A DNA stretch of 64,000 nt, from assembly GCF_000685275.1 (NCBI RefSeq), contig NZ_ARYK01000011.1:26531-90530 (forward strand), given 5' to 3'. The notes beneath the pieces are model-generated. The model did not search any database. It was given only the letters and a program-made list of their open reading frames with translations, and was not told where the DNA came from. Each line of letters opens with the position of its first letter. The first letter of the stretch is position 1. Shown piece after piece: positions 34,407 to 43,335 of this stretch. The translations under genes and the position numbers were made by a program. This DNA comes from Hyphomonas johnsonii MHS-2. GTDB lineage: Bacteria; Pseudomonadota; Alphaproteobacteria; Caulobacterales; Hyphomonadaceae.

Positions 34407-35660
34407 ATGAACAAAGCGCTGGCCTTTTGGTTTGAGATGGTTCTCTGGAAGCGCATATTGATCGCGCTCGTTTTAGGCGGTGTTGTCGGAGCGCTCGTCG
34501 GCGACAGCATAGTCAATATCTCCTGGGTTGGTGCGCTCTTTGTGCGCCTGATCAAGATGTTGATTGTGCCCCTTGTGTTCGTCACCCTGGTGTCGGGTGT
34601 TGTGTCGATGCACGACCCCAAGCGACTGGGCTCCATAGGCGGTCGTGCGATAATTTTGTATCTTGGAACGACCCTGGCGGCGATCGCTATCGGTCTTGTC
34701 TTGGCTGTGATCGTGAGACCCGGTGTGGGCATTGATCTCTCCAGCGCCAGTCCGGCAGAGTTTCAGGCGCCGATAGATTTGAAGGACCGCTTGCTATCCA
34801 TCGTTCCCGTGAACCCGTTCGCCGCGTTTGCGCAGGCAGACCTGTTGGCGATCATCTTTTTTGCGCTCCTCACAGGTGCTGGACTCCTCATGATAGGCGA
34901 GAAAGGGCGGCCCCTTGCAGCCAATTTCGAATCCGCTACAGAGCTGATGCTCAAGATGACGGGCCTCGTCATGGAATTCGCACCGTTTGGCGTTTTCGCC
35001 TTGGTTGCAGTTGTGATGGGCACGACCGGTCCGCAGACATTCGTATACCTTTTCCTGCTTTCGATCGTCGTTCTGGTTGGGTGCGCCTTGCAGGTATTCG
35101 TTACGCAGGTCCTACTTCTTAAGCTATTGGCGCGATTACCAGTATTGCCATTCCTGCGCGGCGTCAGAGAGGCGCAGCTTGTTGCATTCTCAACCTCGTC
35201 AAGCTCCGCAACCCTTCCGGCCAGCCTCTCCGCGGCAGAACACAATTTGGGGATCAAGCCCGCTGTTGCGTCGTCCGTCTTGCCATTGGGCGCGACGATC
35301 AACATGGACGGAACGGCGCTTTATGTCGGTGTTGTCACCATCTTTTCTACTCAGGCATTCGGTATTCCGCTCGATTTTTCAGACTATGTCCTGATTGGAC
35401 TAACGACCACTCTTGTGTCTGTGGGCACGGCGTCCGTCCCATCAGCATCTCTCTTCCTCTTGGCTGCCGTACTTGAAAGCGTCGGAATGAGCCCCGCGCA
35501 GACCGCACTCGTGGTCGGTTTCATCCTGCCGTTTGACAGGGTACTGGATATGACCCGCACAGTCGTGAATGTTACTGGCGACCTGTGCGTTGCGACCATC
35601 GTGGCCCGATGGGAAGGGGAGATAGATACTGACATCTACAAGGCGCGACCGGTCGAATAG
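34407..35660 (+). CDS. Dicarboxylate/amino acid:cation symporter (DAACS family)
   Basis: A 417-aa transporter of the GltP/DctA family with eight transmembrane helices and two re-entrant loops. The serine-rich HP1 loop is STSSSSATLPASL. TM7 carries INMDGTALY, and HP2 and TM8 contain GTASVPSASLF and FDRVLDMTRTVVNVTGD (the substrate Asp/Arg/Asn set). These residues favour glutamate/aspartate or C4-dicarboxylates. It follows ggt by 143 bp, so glutamate released by that enzyme is a plausible substrate. Confidence 0.9.
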   Translation: MNKALAFWFEMVLWKRILIALVLGGVVGALVGDSIVNISWVGALFVRLIKMLIVPLVFVTLVSGVVSMHDPKRLGSIGGRAIILYLGTTLAAIAIGLVLAVIVRPGVGIDLSSASPAEFQAPIDLKDRLLSIVPVNPFAAFAQADLLAIIFFALLTGAGLLMIGEKGRPLAANFESATELMLKMTGLVMEFAPFGVFALVAVVMGTTGPQTFVYLFLLSIVVLVGCALQVFVTQVLLLKLLARLPVLPFLRGVREAQLVAFSTSSSSATLPASLSAAEHNLGIKPAVASSVLPLGATINMDGTALYVGVVTIFSTQAFGIPLDFSDYVLIGLTTTLVSVGTASVPSASLFLLAAVLESVGMSPAQTALVVGFILPFDRVLDMTRTVVNVTGDLCVATIVARWEGEIDTDIYKARPVE

Positions 35661-35977
35661 GTTAGAAGGAAATTCTTCCAGTAGCCTGATCTTGTCTGGG
35701 CATGCGCCTGGAGGTGCCTTGTCCTGCCCGCCAGCCTCAGGAAATGTCATCTCAAGGTCGGTTCCTCTCACAATACCCCCGCACCCACACTAGAGTTCGG
35801 CTCAAACTGAAACGAGCGGACTCCCTTCGTCGATGGCGCGAACTTTAGCGACTGGTGCACATTAAACTGACGTCGCCAGTTTGGCGCGATTATGAATCAG
35901 TTTCTGCTAGCTGCTTAGTCTTCTAATACCTGGAAAGATGTGAGCCAGGCAGGAGAGCCGGATTAATGGAGGGTGCT
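35661..35977. other. Intergenic, no gene seen
   Basis: About 320 bp with no supported open frame, dyad or terminator. It presumably carries the promoter of the SnoaL-like gene. Confidence 0.4.
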
Positions 35978-36481
35978 ATGCGGGAAGAGAATGCGCGATT
36001 GGACGAATTGTTAAGCCAGCACGAGATTTACGAGGTGCTGACGCGCTATTGCCGTGGCGTCGACCGCGGTGACGTGGAAGTGCTGCGTTCGGTTTATCAT
36101 CAGGATGCGACGGACGATCACGGCATGTTCAAGGGCCGCGGAGTTGATTTCAGTGAATGGATCGTCGATTGGATGCGCGATAATCTTCGCGCCTGCCAGC
36201 ATTTTATCGGAAATTTCCGCTGTGATCTGCAAGGGGAAGTGGCCCTTACTGAAACTTACTGCATTTCGTTTAGTGAGTATAAAGACGGTAGAAATTCAAC
36301 GGTTTTCAGTCGCTTTATCGATCGGTTTGAGAGGCGAGACGGGGTGTGGAAGATTGCGGATCGTCTCCTCGTTCCGGATCTGTCGCGTTCTGATCCGGCA
36401 AGTCCGGGATTCGGCGCTGTCCAAGGCTGGGATTTCACCTGGGGCAGTCGCGACTCCTCCGACCCGTCCTACCGCCGCTAA
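35978..36481 (+). CDS. SnoaL-like (NTF2-fold) protein
   Basis: A 167-aa NTF2-fold protein. The opening LLSQHEIYEVLTRYCRGVDRGDVEVLRSVYHQDATDDHG (two overlapping halves within residues 9-47) is the SnoaL_4 pattern, with the conserved Tyr, Arg-Asp and Asp-His pocket residues. The end WKIADRLLV is the closing strand. I use ATG 35978, which has GGAGGG at good spacing; ATG 35966 is possible. Members include dehydratases and ring-hydroxylation accessory subunits of steroid or aromatic catabolism. The ferredoxin remnant 640 bp downstream is consistent with a lost oxygenase-type locus, but this is inference. Confidence 0.85.
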   Translation: MREENARLDELLSQHEIYEVLTRYCRGVDRGDVEVLRSVYHQDATDDHGMFKGRGVDFSEWIVDWMRDNLRACQHFIGNFRCDLQGEVALTETYCISFSEYKDGRNSTVFSRFIDRFERRDGVWKIADRLLVPDLSRSDPASPGFGAVQGWDFTWGSRDSSDPSYRR

Positions 36482-36498
36482 ACGCATTTCTTCCCTGC

Positions 36499-36522
36499 GA
36501 TTTCCCTGCTAGCAGGGAAATC
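36499..36522. terminator. Perfect 24-bp palindrome after the SnoaL-like gene
   Basis: GATTTCCCTGC (36499-36509), TA, GCAGGGAAATC (36512-36522): 11-bp arms, 17 bp past the stop codon. The position fits a terminator, but no T-run follows on either strand, so an operator or IS-related palindrome is possible. Confidence 0.45.
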
Positions 36523-36699
36523 GGGCCAAACCTGACCACCGAAAAGGCAAACGGTGACGGCGCGTCATTTTGGCCCGGCGTGAGGCGAGTTGTCTGTAAA
36601 CCATCAGAGATTGGTTGCGGAACAGCCGCCCAAGTCCCGGAAAGTCCGGCAATAAATGTCGGGCTATGGGAAGTCGCTGAATTCGGCAGACTGGCTGGC

Positions 36700-36984
36700 G
36701 GTGCTGTCAGTCTAATACGAGCCAGTCTCCGATATTCGCGGACGAGCAGGTGTTAGGCGATGAGAAGATCGCGCCACTCGTGAAGAGCGGCGTCACGCAT
36801 CGATGCCGCGCTGGCGGAGCAGGTCCTCTACATCGCGAAGTGATAGCGGAAATCGGACGTGCTTGAGCGCAGCGAGATGGATGATCTCGGGCGAAGTACT
36901 GAAGGAGGGAAAGGGTTTCTTGGCTATATTCTAAGCCCAAGCGCCAGAATTGGTCACCTAATTCCCGGTGGCCCGGACAACACC
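36700..36984 (-). mobile_element. IS6-like element, internally deleted (285 bp)
   Basis: The left end GGTGCTGTCAG (36700) and right end GACAACACC (to 36984) match the terminal inverted repeats of the element at 40562-41375. About 95 bp of the left end is joined near 36796 directly to the transposase N-terminal region (GTGATAGCGGAAATCGGAC, then GGATGATCTCGGGCGAAG). The central 530 bp with the catalytic domain is gone. No target-site duplication is seen. Confidence 0.75.
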
Positions 36985-37123
36985 CTAAAGAGGTCGCTGA
37001 CAATTCCTGTGATAAAGGGGCCAAGCCTCACGCCGATTATGGTCGGCAGGGTCAGGGTGACCGCGGACGTGAGCGTACCGCTGTCTCAGGCATGCCGTCC
37101 GCTCACGTATCCGTTGCAGCAGA

Positions 37124-37264
37124 CTAGTCGTCCGCGTGTGCGATCTTGGCGCAGATACCACCAAGGCTGGACGTGACCTCAATCTGGCAACTCAGCCGTG
37201 AGTTACCGTGCCGGTGTTCTGTGCTATCGAGCAAGGCATATTCAAGCTCATCCATTTCCGGAAG
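37124..37264 (-). pseudogene. C-terminal remnant of an adrenodoxin-type [2Fe-2S] ferredoxin
   Basis: The minus strand encodes LPEMDELEYALLD followed by NSRLSCQIEVTSSLGG and ends at 37124. This is the C-terminal third of Fdx/adrenodoxin-family ferredoxins, with the last cluster Cys in RLSCQI. The region holding the other three cysteines is absent upstream, where the frame continues into unrelated sequence. It lies 140 bp from an IS remnant, so deletion next to the IS is a likely cause. It could be a partner lost from an oxygenase system. Confidence 0.65.
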
Positions 37265-37468
37265 GGATTTCAGAACAATTTGGTATCTTCCCGGTCGCCG
37301 GCCATGCTGAGGTCCGGGACCACCGCCGGCTGCCCAAAGTACTTGGCCATTCGATCTCTCAACCACTGCACGGTTGCGTTCCATCATTGGACGAATATAA
37401 TAAAGCATCGGTCGTCCGACTGGCGTGTCGCGTCACAAAGCGCCATGGCTTCAGTTTAGGCGGTTAGC

Positions 37469-39718
37469 ATGCACGCAAGTTCGTTCGAAAATATGCTCAA
37501 ATGCTATTGGCGTTACGTGGTGGGCAATCCAGACCTTCGAGACCGATCTCTGCGTGTCATCGACATTGGCGGAGCCGATGTAAACGGCAGTTACTCCGAG
37601 ATATTCTCAGGGCCCGGTTTCGAATACAATGGCGCCGATCTTGTCGCGGGCCCGGGCGTTTCGATCGTATTGGACGACCCATACCAGGTACCGTGCGAAG
37701 ATACGTCATTCGACCTTGTCCTGTCCGGGCAGATGCTGGAGCACAGCGAGTATTTCTGGCTGGCATTTGCGGAAATGGTTCGGCTGGTCAAGCCGGACGG
37801 ATTCATCTTCCTGATCGCTCCGTCCGCCGGTCCGATTCACCAGTATCCTGTCGATTGTTACCGTTTCTATCCTGATTCCTACAAGGCACTTGCAAAGCTC
37901 ACGGGGTGCCACCTGGTCGATTGCTGGCATGACCAGCGCGGCCCCTGGAATGACCTGGTCGGTGTGTTCAGCAAGACACCACGCGCGAAGGTTTCGCAAA
38001 CAGCGCCGGATGTTGGCGCCGTTGCGCCGATCAACCAGTTTGCTGGCGATGCCGATTCGGACCTGGATCTCGTCAAGGGCGGAGCGCCCTATTTGCGTGT
38101 CCTGGAACGCCTGCATACCGTCATCAAACCGAAAAATTACCTGGAGATCGGCGTGCGGCACGGTCGGAGCCTTGCGCTTTCCAGAGGCCAGGCAGTTGGC
38201 GTGGATCCGGATCCCGACCTGAAGGTGCCTCTGCCACCGTCAGCGGAAATCGTGCAGCAGGAGAGCGACGTCTTTTTCGAGCTGGGGTCGCACCCGGTCC
38301 TGAAAGCCAAGCCCGAACTAATCTTCATAGACGGCATGCACCTGTTTGAGAATGTCCTCCGGGACTTCATGCACGCAGAGCGGATCGCCAGCAGTGGCGC
38401 CGTCATTGTGATAGACGACGTGCTGCCCAATCTCCCGGAGCAGGCAACGCGAGAACGCAACACCCGCGTCTGGACCGGCGATGTTTGGAAAATCCACGCC
38501 TGCCTGGAGAAGTACCGACCGGACCTGCAGCTTGTCCTCCTGGACACAGCCCCGAGCGGCCTCCTGATTATCACGGGCCTTGATTCAAAAAGCCGGATTC
38601 TGTGGAATCGGTACAACCCGATTGTCCGGGAATATTCCCAGTCGGATGAAGGGCCACCGCCCCACGTTCTGGACCGCCAACAGGCGATTTCACCGACAGG
38701 CCAGGCCTTTGACGATTTCATGAGAGTCTTGGCTGAAACCAGGCAGGCGGACTCCAAATTCCGTTGGCGAAAGCATGACGTGAAGCCTGGCTACGAAGCG
38801 TCCCATGCGGCCAGGAGCAAGGTTTCCAATCGACCAAGGCTCTCGATTGTTGTCGTTGCTTACAACATGGCCCGCGAACTGCCCCGGACACTGCGTTCGC
38901 TCACGCCTCCCATGCAGCGCGACATCGATGTCGCCGACTACGAGATTATCGTCGTGGACAATGGGTCCACCAGGCCCTTCGACCGGGACGCTTGCCAAGC
39001 CATTTCGCCAAACATCCGGTTCGTGTTTGAGCCACCAGGAGATCCATCGCCCGTAAAGGCAATCAATCGTGCGATACATGCCGCGCGAGGGGAACTGGTA
39101 GGCGTGTGTATAGACGGCGCGCGCATGGCCTCACCAGGCCTTCTGGCGAAAGCGCTCCAGGCAGAGGCAACATCCGACTGTCCGGTCATCGGGACTATCG
39201 CCTTTCACCTGGGCGGCGAAGTCCAGACGAAGGCCGCCCAGAAGGGGTACAATCAGGAAGTCGAAGACGAACTCCTGAAGACTGTGCCATGGGAAAAGGA
39301 CGGGTACAGGCTCTTTGACATCGCAGCCCTTGCCGGTTCGTCCAGCAGAGGCTGGTATTCTTGGCCAACTGAAACCAATGCGCTCTTCATGAAGAAGGCC
39401 ACATGGCAGGAGATCGGCGGGTTCGATGAGAGTTTTCAATGTCCCGGCGGCGGACTCGCAAACCTGGATGTATGGACGAGGGCCTGCCATCATCCCAAAG
39501 CGGATGTCATCATGTTGCTGGGAGACGCCACGTTCCACCAGTTTCACGGAGGTGTCGCGACCAATGCGCAAGTGTCTCGCTGGGACGAGTTCGATTCCGA
39601 GTACAAGGCGATCCGGGGAGAGAAGTTCAAACGCCGAGCGGTTCCATTCCGGTTGATCGGCGAGTTCTTGAAAGTGCACGGCAAGTCGATTGCTGCGTCA
39701 GCGCCTCCCGGAAGCTGA
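37469..39718 (+). CDS. Three-domain protein: methyltransferase, methyltransferase-like, GT2 glycosyltransferase
   Basis: A 749-aa cytoplasmic protein with three recognisable parts. Residues 1-170 are a class I SAM methyltransferase (VIDIGGADVNGSY at about 30-42; later SFDLVLSGQMLEHSEYFW). Residues 200-400 form a second Rossmann unit (YLEIGVRHGRSLAL at about 223-236; LIFIDGMHLFENVLRDF), of the methyltransferase_24 type. Residues 450-720 are a family 2 glycosyltransferase (LSIVVVAYNMARELPRTLRSL at about 455-475; DYEIIVVDNGS; a DG in VGVCIDGARM as the metal site; GGFDESFQCPGGGLANLD). No signal peptide. A CmcI-like methyltransferase follows convergently. Synthesis of a methylated surface polysaccharide is the likely role. 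Confidence 0.8.
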   Translation: MHASSFENMLKCYWRYVVGNPDLRDRSLRVIDIGGADVNGSYSEIFSGPGFEYNGADLVAGPGVSIVLDDPYQVPCEDTSFDLVLSGQMLEHSEYFWLAFAEMVRLVKPDGFIFLIAPSAGPIHQYPVDCYRFYPDSYKALAKLTGCHLVDCWHDQRGPWNDLVGVFSKTPRAKVSQTAPDVGAVAPINQFAGDADSDLDLVKGGAPYLRVLERLHTVIKPKNYLEIGVRHGRSLALSRGQAVGVDPDPDLKVPLPPSAEIVQQESDVFFELGSHPVLKAKPELIFIDGMHLFENVLRDFMHAERIASSGAVIVIDDVLPNLPEQATRERNTRVWTGDVWKIHACLEKYRPDLQLVLLDTAPSGLLIITGLDSKSRILWNRYNPIVREYSQSDEGPPPHVLDRQQAISPTGQAFDDFMRVLAETRQADSKFRWRKHDVKPGYEASHAARSKVSNRPRLSIVVVAYNMARELPRTLRSLTPPMQRDIDVADYEIIVVDNGSTRPFDRDACQAISPNIRFVFEPPGDPSPVKAINRAIHAARGELVGVCIDGARMASPGLLAKALQAEATSDCPVIGTIAFHLGGEVQTKAAQKGYNQEVEDELLKTVPWEKDGYRLFDIAALAGSSSRGWYSWPTETNALFMKKATWQEIGGFDESFQCPGGGLANLDVWTRACHHPKADVIMLLGDATFHQFHGGVATNAQVSRWDEFDSEYKAIRGEKFKRRAVPFRLIGEFLKVHGKSIAASAPPGS

Positions 39719-39728
39719 TGGCAAAACG

Positions 39729-40394
39729 CTACACGACCTTCAGCCAGGCGTTCGGGCAATAGGTCACATTATGACCGTAGAAGTCACATAGACCTGCATC
39801 AATTTCGTAGCGGTCCCGCACATCGGTCAGGAATTGAGCGACCGCACGGTTGGGACCGTCTTCAAACGCCCGATACTGTTCGCCCGGCAGGTCCGCGACA
39901 ACGCCGTCTTCGACGACAACATAGTCACCACGCACGACGAGACGGTCGAAAAAGCGCAGAACTGCCAATGTCGAAGCATAATTATGGGCACTATCCTCCA
40001 CCACAAGCCATGGGTGGGGCAAGTCGCGAAGCAGGTCTGCCGGCAACGTCGCGTCGGGGGCGTACGCGTCTGCTTTTCCAATGAGGATTCCGGGCTCGTC
40101 CAAATCGGTCGGTGGGTCAATGTCGAATGACAGAATCCTGGTTTCGAGCCCCAATGCGCGACACTGGTCCCGGAACCAGACGGCGCTTCCGCCCTCCGAC
40201 GTGCCGATCTCGATAATCGTGGCCGGTTTAAGCCGCTCGATCAGCTGCAGGTAAAGCACAACATCGAAGGGATTCTTGCAGAACCGGCGCCCCTTGTAAC
40301 GGGTTTTGAGCGTTCCTGACTGGATCCGCATCAGCGCATCTTGCGGCAAGTCCACGGCAAAGGCTCGCCCCTCGCAGGCTTCGACAATTCTCAT
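39729..40394 (-). CDS. CmcI-family methyltransferase (cephalosporin hydroxylase-like)
   Basis: A 221-aa class I methyltransferase of the CmcI/rhamnosyl O-methyltransferase family. IIEIGTSEGGSAVWFRDQ (60-77) is the SAM loop, ILSFDIDPP the acidic strand, VVEDSAHNY and VVVEDGVVAD carry the metal-binding acids. YKGRRFCKNPFDVVLYLQLI is the family's N-terminal segment. It converges with the glycosyltransferase (10 bp apart). Sugar O-methylation in a surface glycan is favoured by context; hydroxylase activity is not expected. Confidence 0.85.
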   Translation of the reverse strand: MRIVEACEGRAFAVDLPQDALMRIQSGTLKTRYKGRRFCKNPFDVVLYLQLIERLKPATIIEIGTSEGGSAVWFRDQCRALGLETRILSFDIDPPTDLDEPGILIGKADAYAPDATLPADLLRDLPHPWLVVEDSAHNYASTLAVLRFFDRLVVRGDYVVVEDGVVADLPGEQYRAFEDGPNRAVAQFLTDVRDRYEIDAGLCDFYGHNVTYCPNAWLKVV

Positions 40395-40518
40395 GCGCCG
40401 TTCACTTTCAATGTTGAAGTCACTTACTAGAATGACATGGCTATGAAGAGGTCAAGCCTTCCCACTCGAATGGGACAACAGTTGAAGATGTGCTTGACGT
40501 TGTACTTCGATGATTGTC

Positions 40519-40560
40519 AGGTTTCCTGATCATCAGTCGCGAACCGATCGACCCAAGTGC
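40519..40560 (+). repeat. Fragment of IS6-like internal sequence beside the element
   Basis: GTTTCCTGATC and GAACCGATCGACCCA here match the internal stretch at 41123-41170 of the neighbouring element in the same direction, with small deletions. It is a scrap of a second copy, directly abutting the left end at 40562. Confidence 0.6.
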
Positions 40561-40561
40561 G

Positions 40562-41375
40562 GGTGCTGTCAGGCTAATGCGAACCCGTCTCCATTATTAG
40601 CGGACGAGCAGGTGTTAGGCGACGAGAAGGTCGCGCCACTCGCGAAGGGCGGCGTCGCGTTTCTGTCTGAAGCGAATTCTGGTGTTGATGTGCCTTTCAA
40701 AGTTGAAGTGACTGTACACTGACGAATGGATTGAGACGAACTTCTGCAGACTTCGCATGCGACGAAATCGCGAATTTGCTCGCTCTCTTTGTCGAAGGAG
40801 GAGGTATGAATTCTCGGCGCGATTGTTGAGATGCTGGCCAGTCTCCTGGCAGCCCTCGTTCTCAATCACTTTCATTGCCGCCCGATAAGAAGGGCATCTG
40901 TCTGTCACGATAACATGTGGATTGTCACATCTCTTCATTGCATTCTTTAGGAATTTCAGCGCGGCCGCTTTGTCGCGTTTCTTCGTGACGAACGACTCCA
41001 GTACTTCGCCTTCTTGATCGACGGCCCTCCACAGATAATGCCTCTCGCCCCGGATTCTGACGAACACCTCATCCAGGTGCCACCGCCATTGCGGGCTGCG
41101 CCGCATGGATTCCAAGCGCCGTTTCCTGATCTTGTGAGCGAAGCAAGTCCCGAACCGATCGACCCAGAGACGGACGCTCTCGTGACAGACATCAATGCCA
41201 CGTTCGTGGAGAAGGGCCTCGACATTTCGAAGTGAGAGCGGATACCGGACATGCGTGAGTACAGCGAGTGGATAATCTCGGGCGAGGTTTTGAAGTGGCT
41301 AAACGGGTTCCTATTCATTTCCTGAGGCTAAACGCCTGGATTGCTCACCTCGAGTCCGGTTCCGCTGACAACACC
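40562..41375 (-). mobile_element. IS6-like insertion sequence (814 bp), transposase frameshifted
   Basis: Ends: GGTGCTGTCAGGCT on the left; on the right, the complement reads GGTGTTGTCAGCGG, giving imperfect terminal inverted repeats. The interior encodes an IS6/IS26-family DDE transposase on the minus strand. No 8-bp target duplication flanks it (CAAGTGCG versus TTTTCCCT), so the element is old or rearranged. It is the best-preserved of five relatives in this window, all with the same orientation. Confidence 0.85.
40615..41318 (-). pseudogene. IS6-family transposase, frameshifted
   Basis: Reading leftward from 41318, MNRNPFSHFKTSPEII is in one frame. After a single missing base near 41270 the protein continues in another frame as LAVLTHVRYPLSLRNVE and VCHESVRLWVDRFGT into the intact catalytic part. 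The DDE residues are present: WHLDEVFV, VTDRCPSY and NNRAENS. The full-length frame would be about 235 aa, normal for the family. The frameshift should abolish transposition unless recoded. Confidence 0.85.
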
Positions 41376-41379
41376 TTTT

Positions 41380-41392
41380 CCCTGAACAGGGG
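41380..41392. promoter_or_regulatory. Palindromic motif copy 1, upstream of the histidine kinase
   Basis: CCCTGAACAGGGG contains the perfect palindrome CCCTG-AA-CAGGG. Closely related copies lie upstream of the two small secreted-protein genes (44010, 44532). It is 57 bp from the kinase start codon and only 4 bp from the end of the IS. Probable binding site of the response regulator encoded at 43332. Confidence 0.55.
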
Positions 41393-41419
41393 AAGACGCG
41401 GCGCCGGATCCTGCGCTAT

Positions 41420-41443
41420 AGGTCTGCAATAGCAAGCAGACCT
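41420..41443. promoter_or_regulatory. 8-bp inverted repeat next to the kinase start
   Basis: AGGTCTGC (41420-41427), AATAGCAA, GCAGACCT (41436-41443): perfect arms ending 5 bp before the TTG start. As RNA it would form a hairpin where a ribosome site is expected. It may be an operator or a translational control element. Confidence 0.45.
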
Positions 41444-41448
41444 GTATC

Positions 41449-43335
41449 TTGAAAATCAGCCACCTCTCCCTCCGGTCCACGCCGGCCACGCGTTTGTTCT
41501 GGCTCTCAGCGGTCGGCTGTAGCGTGTTTCTGGCGACCGCCTCGATCGGGCTCCAGCCGGCGAGCGGGGCAACGGCCGATATTTCCAGGTGGCGGTCGAT
41601 CTGGGAGACCCATCCGGCGTTCTGGGTATCACTCGGCGTGGGACTCGGGGCTTATCTCATTTCGGCCTGGATATGGTCGCTGCGGCAGCGTGAGCCGGCC
41701 GCCGTCTTGTTTGCGGTCAGTGGTGTGCTGACGCTGCTGTTTTCGTTCTCATCGGTGTTCTGGTTGGTGGCCGTGCCCTTGCCGGACTACCTGTTCCATG
41801 TGGCGGCGATGGTGAACATGTTGTCGGCGTCCGGGTTCGGCATCGTGATGGTCTGCCTGTTCCTGATCTATCCTCGGCGGCTACCCGGCTGGAAGCCATT
41901 GGTGGTCGGCGTTACGATCGGCTTCGGCGCATGGAGTCTCGTCCGAACTGTTGGCCCGCTGCAGAACTTTGCCGACGTACAGAGGATCACCTTCTACGAG
42001 ATGCTGGCCATCATGATCACGATCATCTGGCAGGTCGTGTCGTCCGGCAAGGACCCGAGGCAGCGCGCCATCGCGGTCTGGCTTGGTGCGTCTGTGCTTC
42101 TCGGAGCAGGCGCATTCATCGTGACCGTGGCGGCGCCGCTGACCTTCGGCTACGATCCGCTGATCCTCGAGAATTATGCGTTCTCGTTTTTCTTGCTCAT
42201 TTATGTTGGCCTCGCCGTCGGTCTGGCACGGTATCGCCTGTTCGAGCTGGGCGGATGGGCGTATCAGATCCTGTTCTATGTAAGCGCAGCGATCCTGTTG
42301 TTGGGTCTGGATGTGGCTATTATCAGGCTACTGACCCTGGAGCCGGGGACGGCGCTGGGTCTCTCCCTGTTCCTGGTGGCGCTGGCCTATCTGCCGGCGC
42401 GGGACGTCTTCTGGCGGCACCTGTCCCGGGGCAGGCGGCGTGCAAAGGCAACCTTGTTCCAGGACGTCGTCGCCGCGGCGCTTCAGCCGGGGACCGACCA
42501 GCGCGCGGGTCGATGGCGTGGCCTGCTAAAGGACCATTTCCGCCCCCTTGAGTTGACGGCCCTGGCCGGTATGGGGGCGGTTTCGCTCGAGATCGGGGAA
42601 GAGGGCTTGTCGATGACCATTCCGTGCGTCGCGGATTCTCCGGCTTTGTTGATGCGTTACCCCTATGATGGGCGTGCTCTGTTCAGTCCGCGCGATCTGT
42701 CGAATGCCGAACAGATGGTTGTGTTGATGAACCATGCCGAGGCGAGCCGCGGGGAATATGATCGCGGAGTGTCCGAGGAGCGGACGCGGATCGCGCGCGA
42801 CATTCACGACAATATCGGCGCGCAGCTCATGATGGCGCTGCATTCCGAAGAGAAAGGGCGCAAGGATGACATGATCCGCGATACGCTGGCGGATCTCAGG
42901 GATGTCGTCAACAACGCGGAAAATGCCCTCCTGCCACTGGACGACATGTTGGCGGATCTGCGCTCGGAGACAGCCGATCGACTTGATCCGCACGGGTTGA
43001 CGTTGGAATGGACCGTCGATGGCTCCGATGGGGTGACGCTCGGCGCGCCGATGATCCACACACTGCGCTCGCTCGTGCGGGAAGCGATCAGCAATACGAT
43101 AAAACATGCAAAAGCGCAGAACGTTTCGATCACGGTTTCGATCTCTGCAGACAAGCTGGAACTGGCGGCACGTGATGACGGGACCGGCTTCGACAAGGGC
43201 AAGACAAATCGTGGACATGGTCTGGTCAACATGGCCTCCCGTGTGGAAAGCCTCGACGGGCAATTGACGATTTCGGGTGGGGCTGAAGGCACGCAGATTG
43301 AGGCGAGTCTGCCTGTTAGGGGGACGCGGACATGA
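41449..43335 (+). CDS. Membrane sensor histidine kinase (NarX/DegS type)
   Basis: A 628-aa kinase. About eight hydrophobic helices lie between residues 15 and 325, so the input domain is an integral membrane one (7TM-like), with no large periplasmic domain. The HisKA_3 helix RTRIARDIHDNIGAQLMMALH carries the phospho-acceptor His453. The HATPase region has LVREAISNTIKHA (N box), DDGTGFDKG (G1) and GHGLVNMASRV (G2). The start is TTG 41449; no better start exists before the first helix, although no clear ribosome site is visible. Its stop overlaps the response regulator by 4 bp. Confidence 0.9.
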   Translation: MKISHLSLRSTPATRLFWLSAVGCSVFLATASIGLQPASGATADISRWRSIWETHPAFWVSLGVGLGAYLISAWIWSLRQREPAAVLFAVSGVLTLLFSFSSVFWLVAVPLPDYLFHVAAMVNMLSASGFGIVMVCLFLIYPRRLPGWKPLVVGVTIGFGAWSLVRTVGPLQNFADVQRITFYEMLAIMITIIWQVVSSGKDPRQRAIAVWLGASVLLGAGAFIVTVAAPLTFGYDPLILENYAFSFFLLIYVGLAVGLARYRLFELGGWAYQILFYVSAAILLLGLDVAIIRLLTLEPGTALGLSLFLVALAYLPARDVFWRHLSRGRRRAKATLFQDVVAAALQPGTDQRAGRWRGLLKDHFRPLELTALAGMGAVSLEIGEEGLSMTIPCVADSPALLMRYPYDGRALFSPRDLSNAEQMVVLMNHAEASRGEYDRGVSEERTRIARDIHDNIGAQLMMALHSEEKGRKDDMIRDTLADLRDVVNNAENALLPLDDMLADLRSETADRLDPHGLTLEWTVDGSDGVTLGAPMIHTLRSLVREAISNTIKHAKAQNVSITVSISADKLELAARDDGTGFDKGKTNRGHGLVNMASRVESLDGQLTISGGAEGTQIEASLPVRGTRT

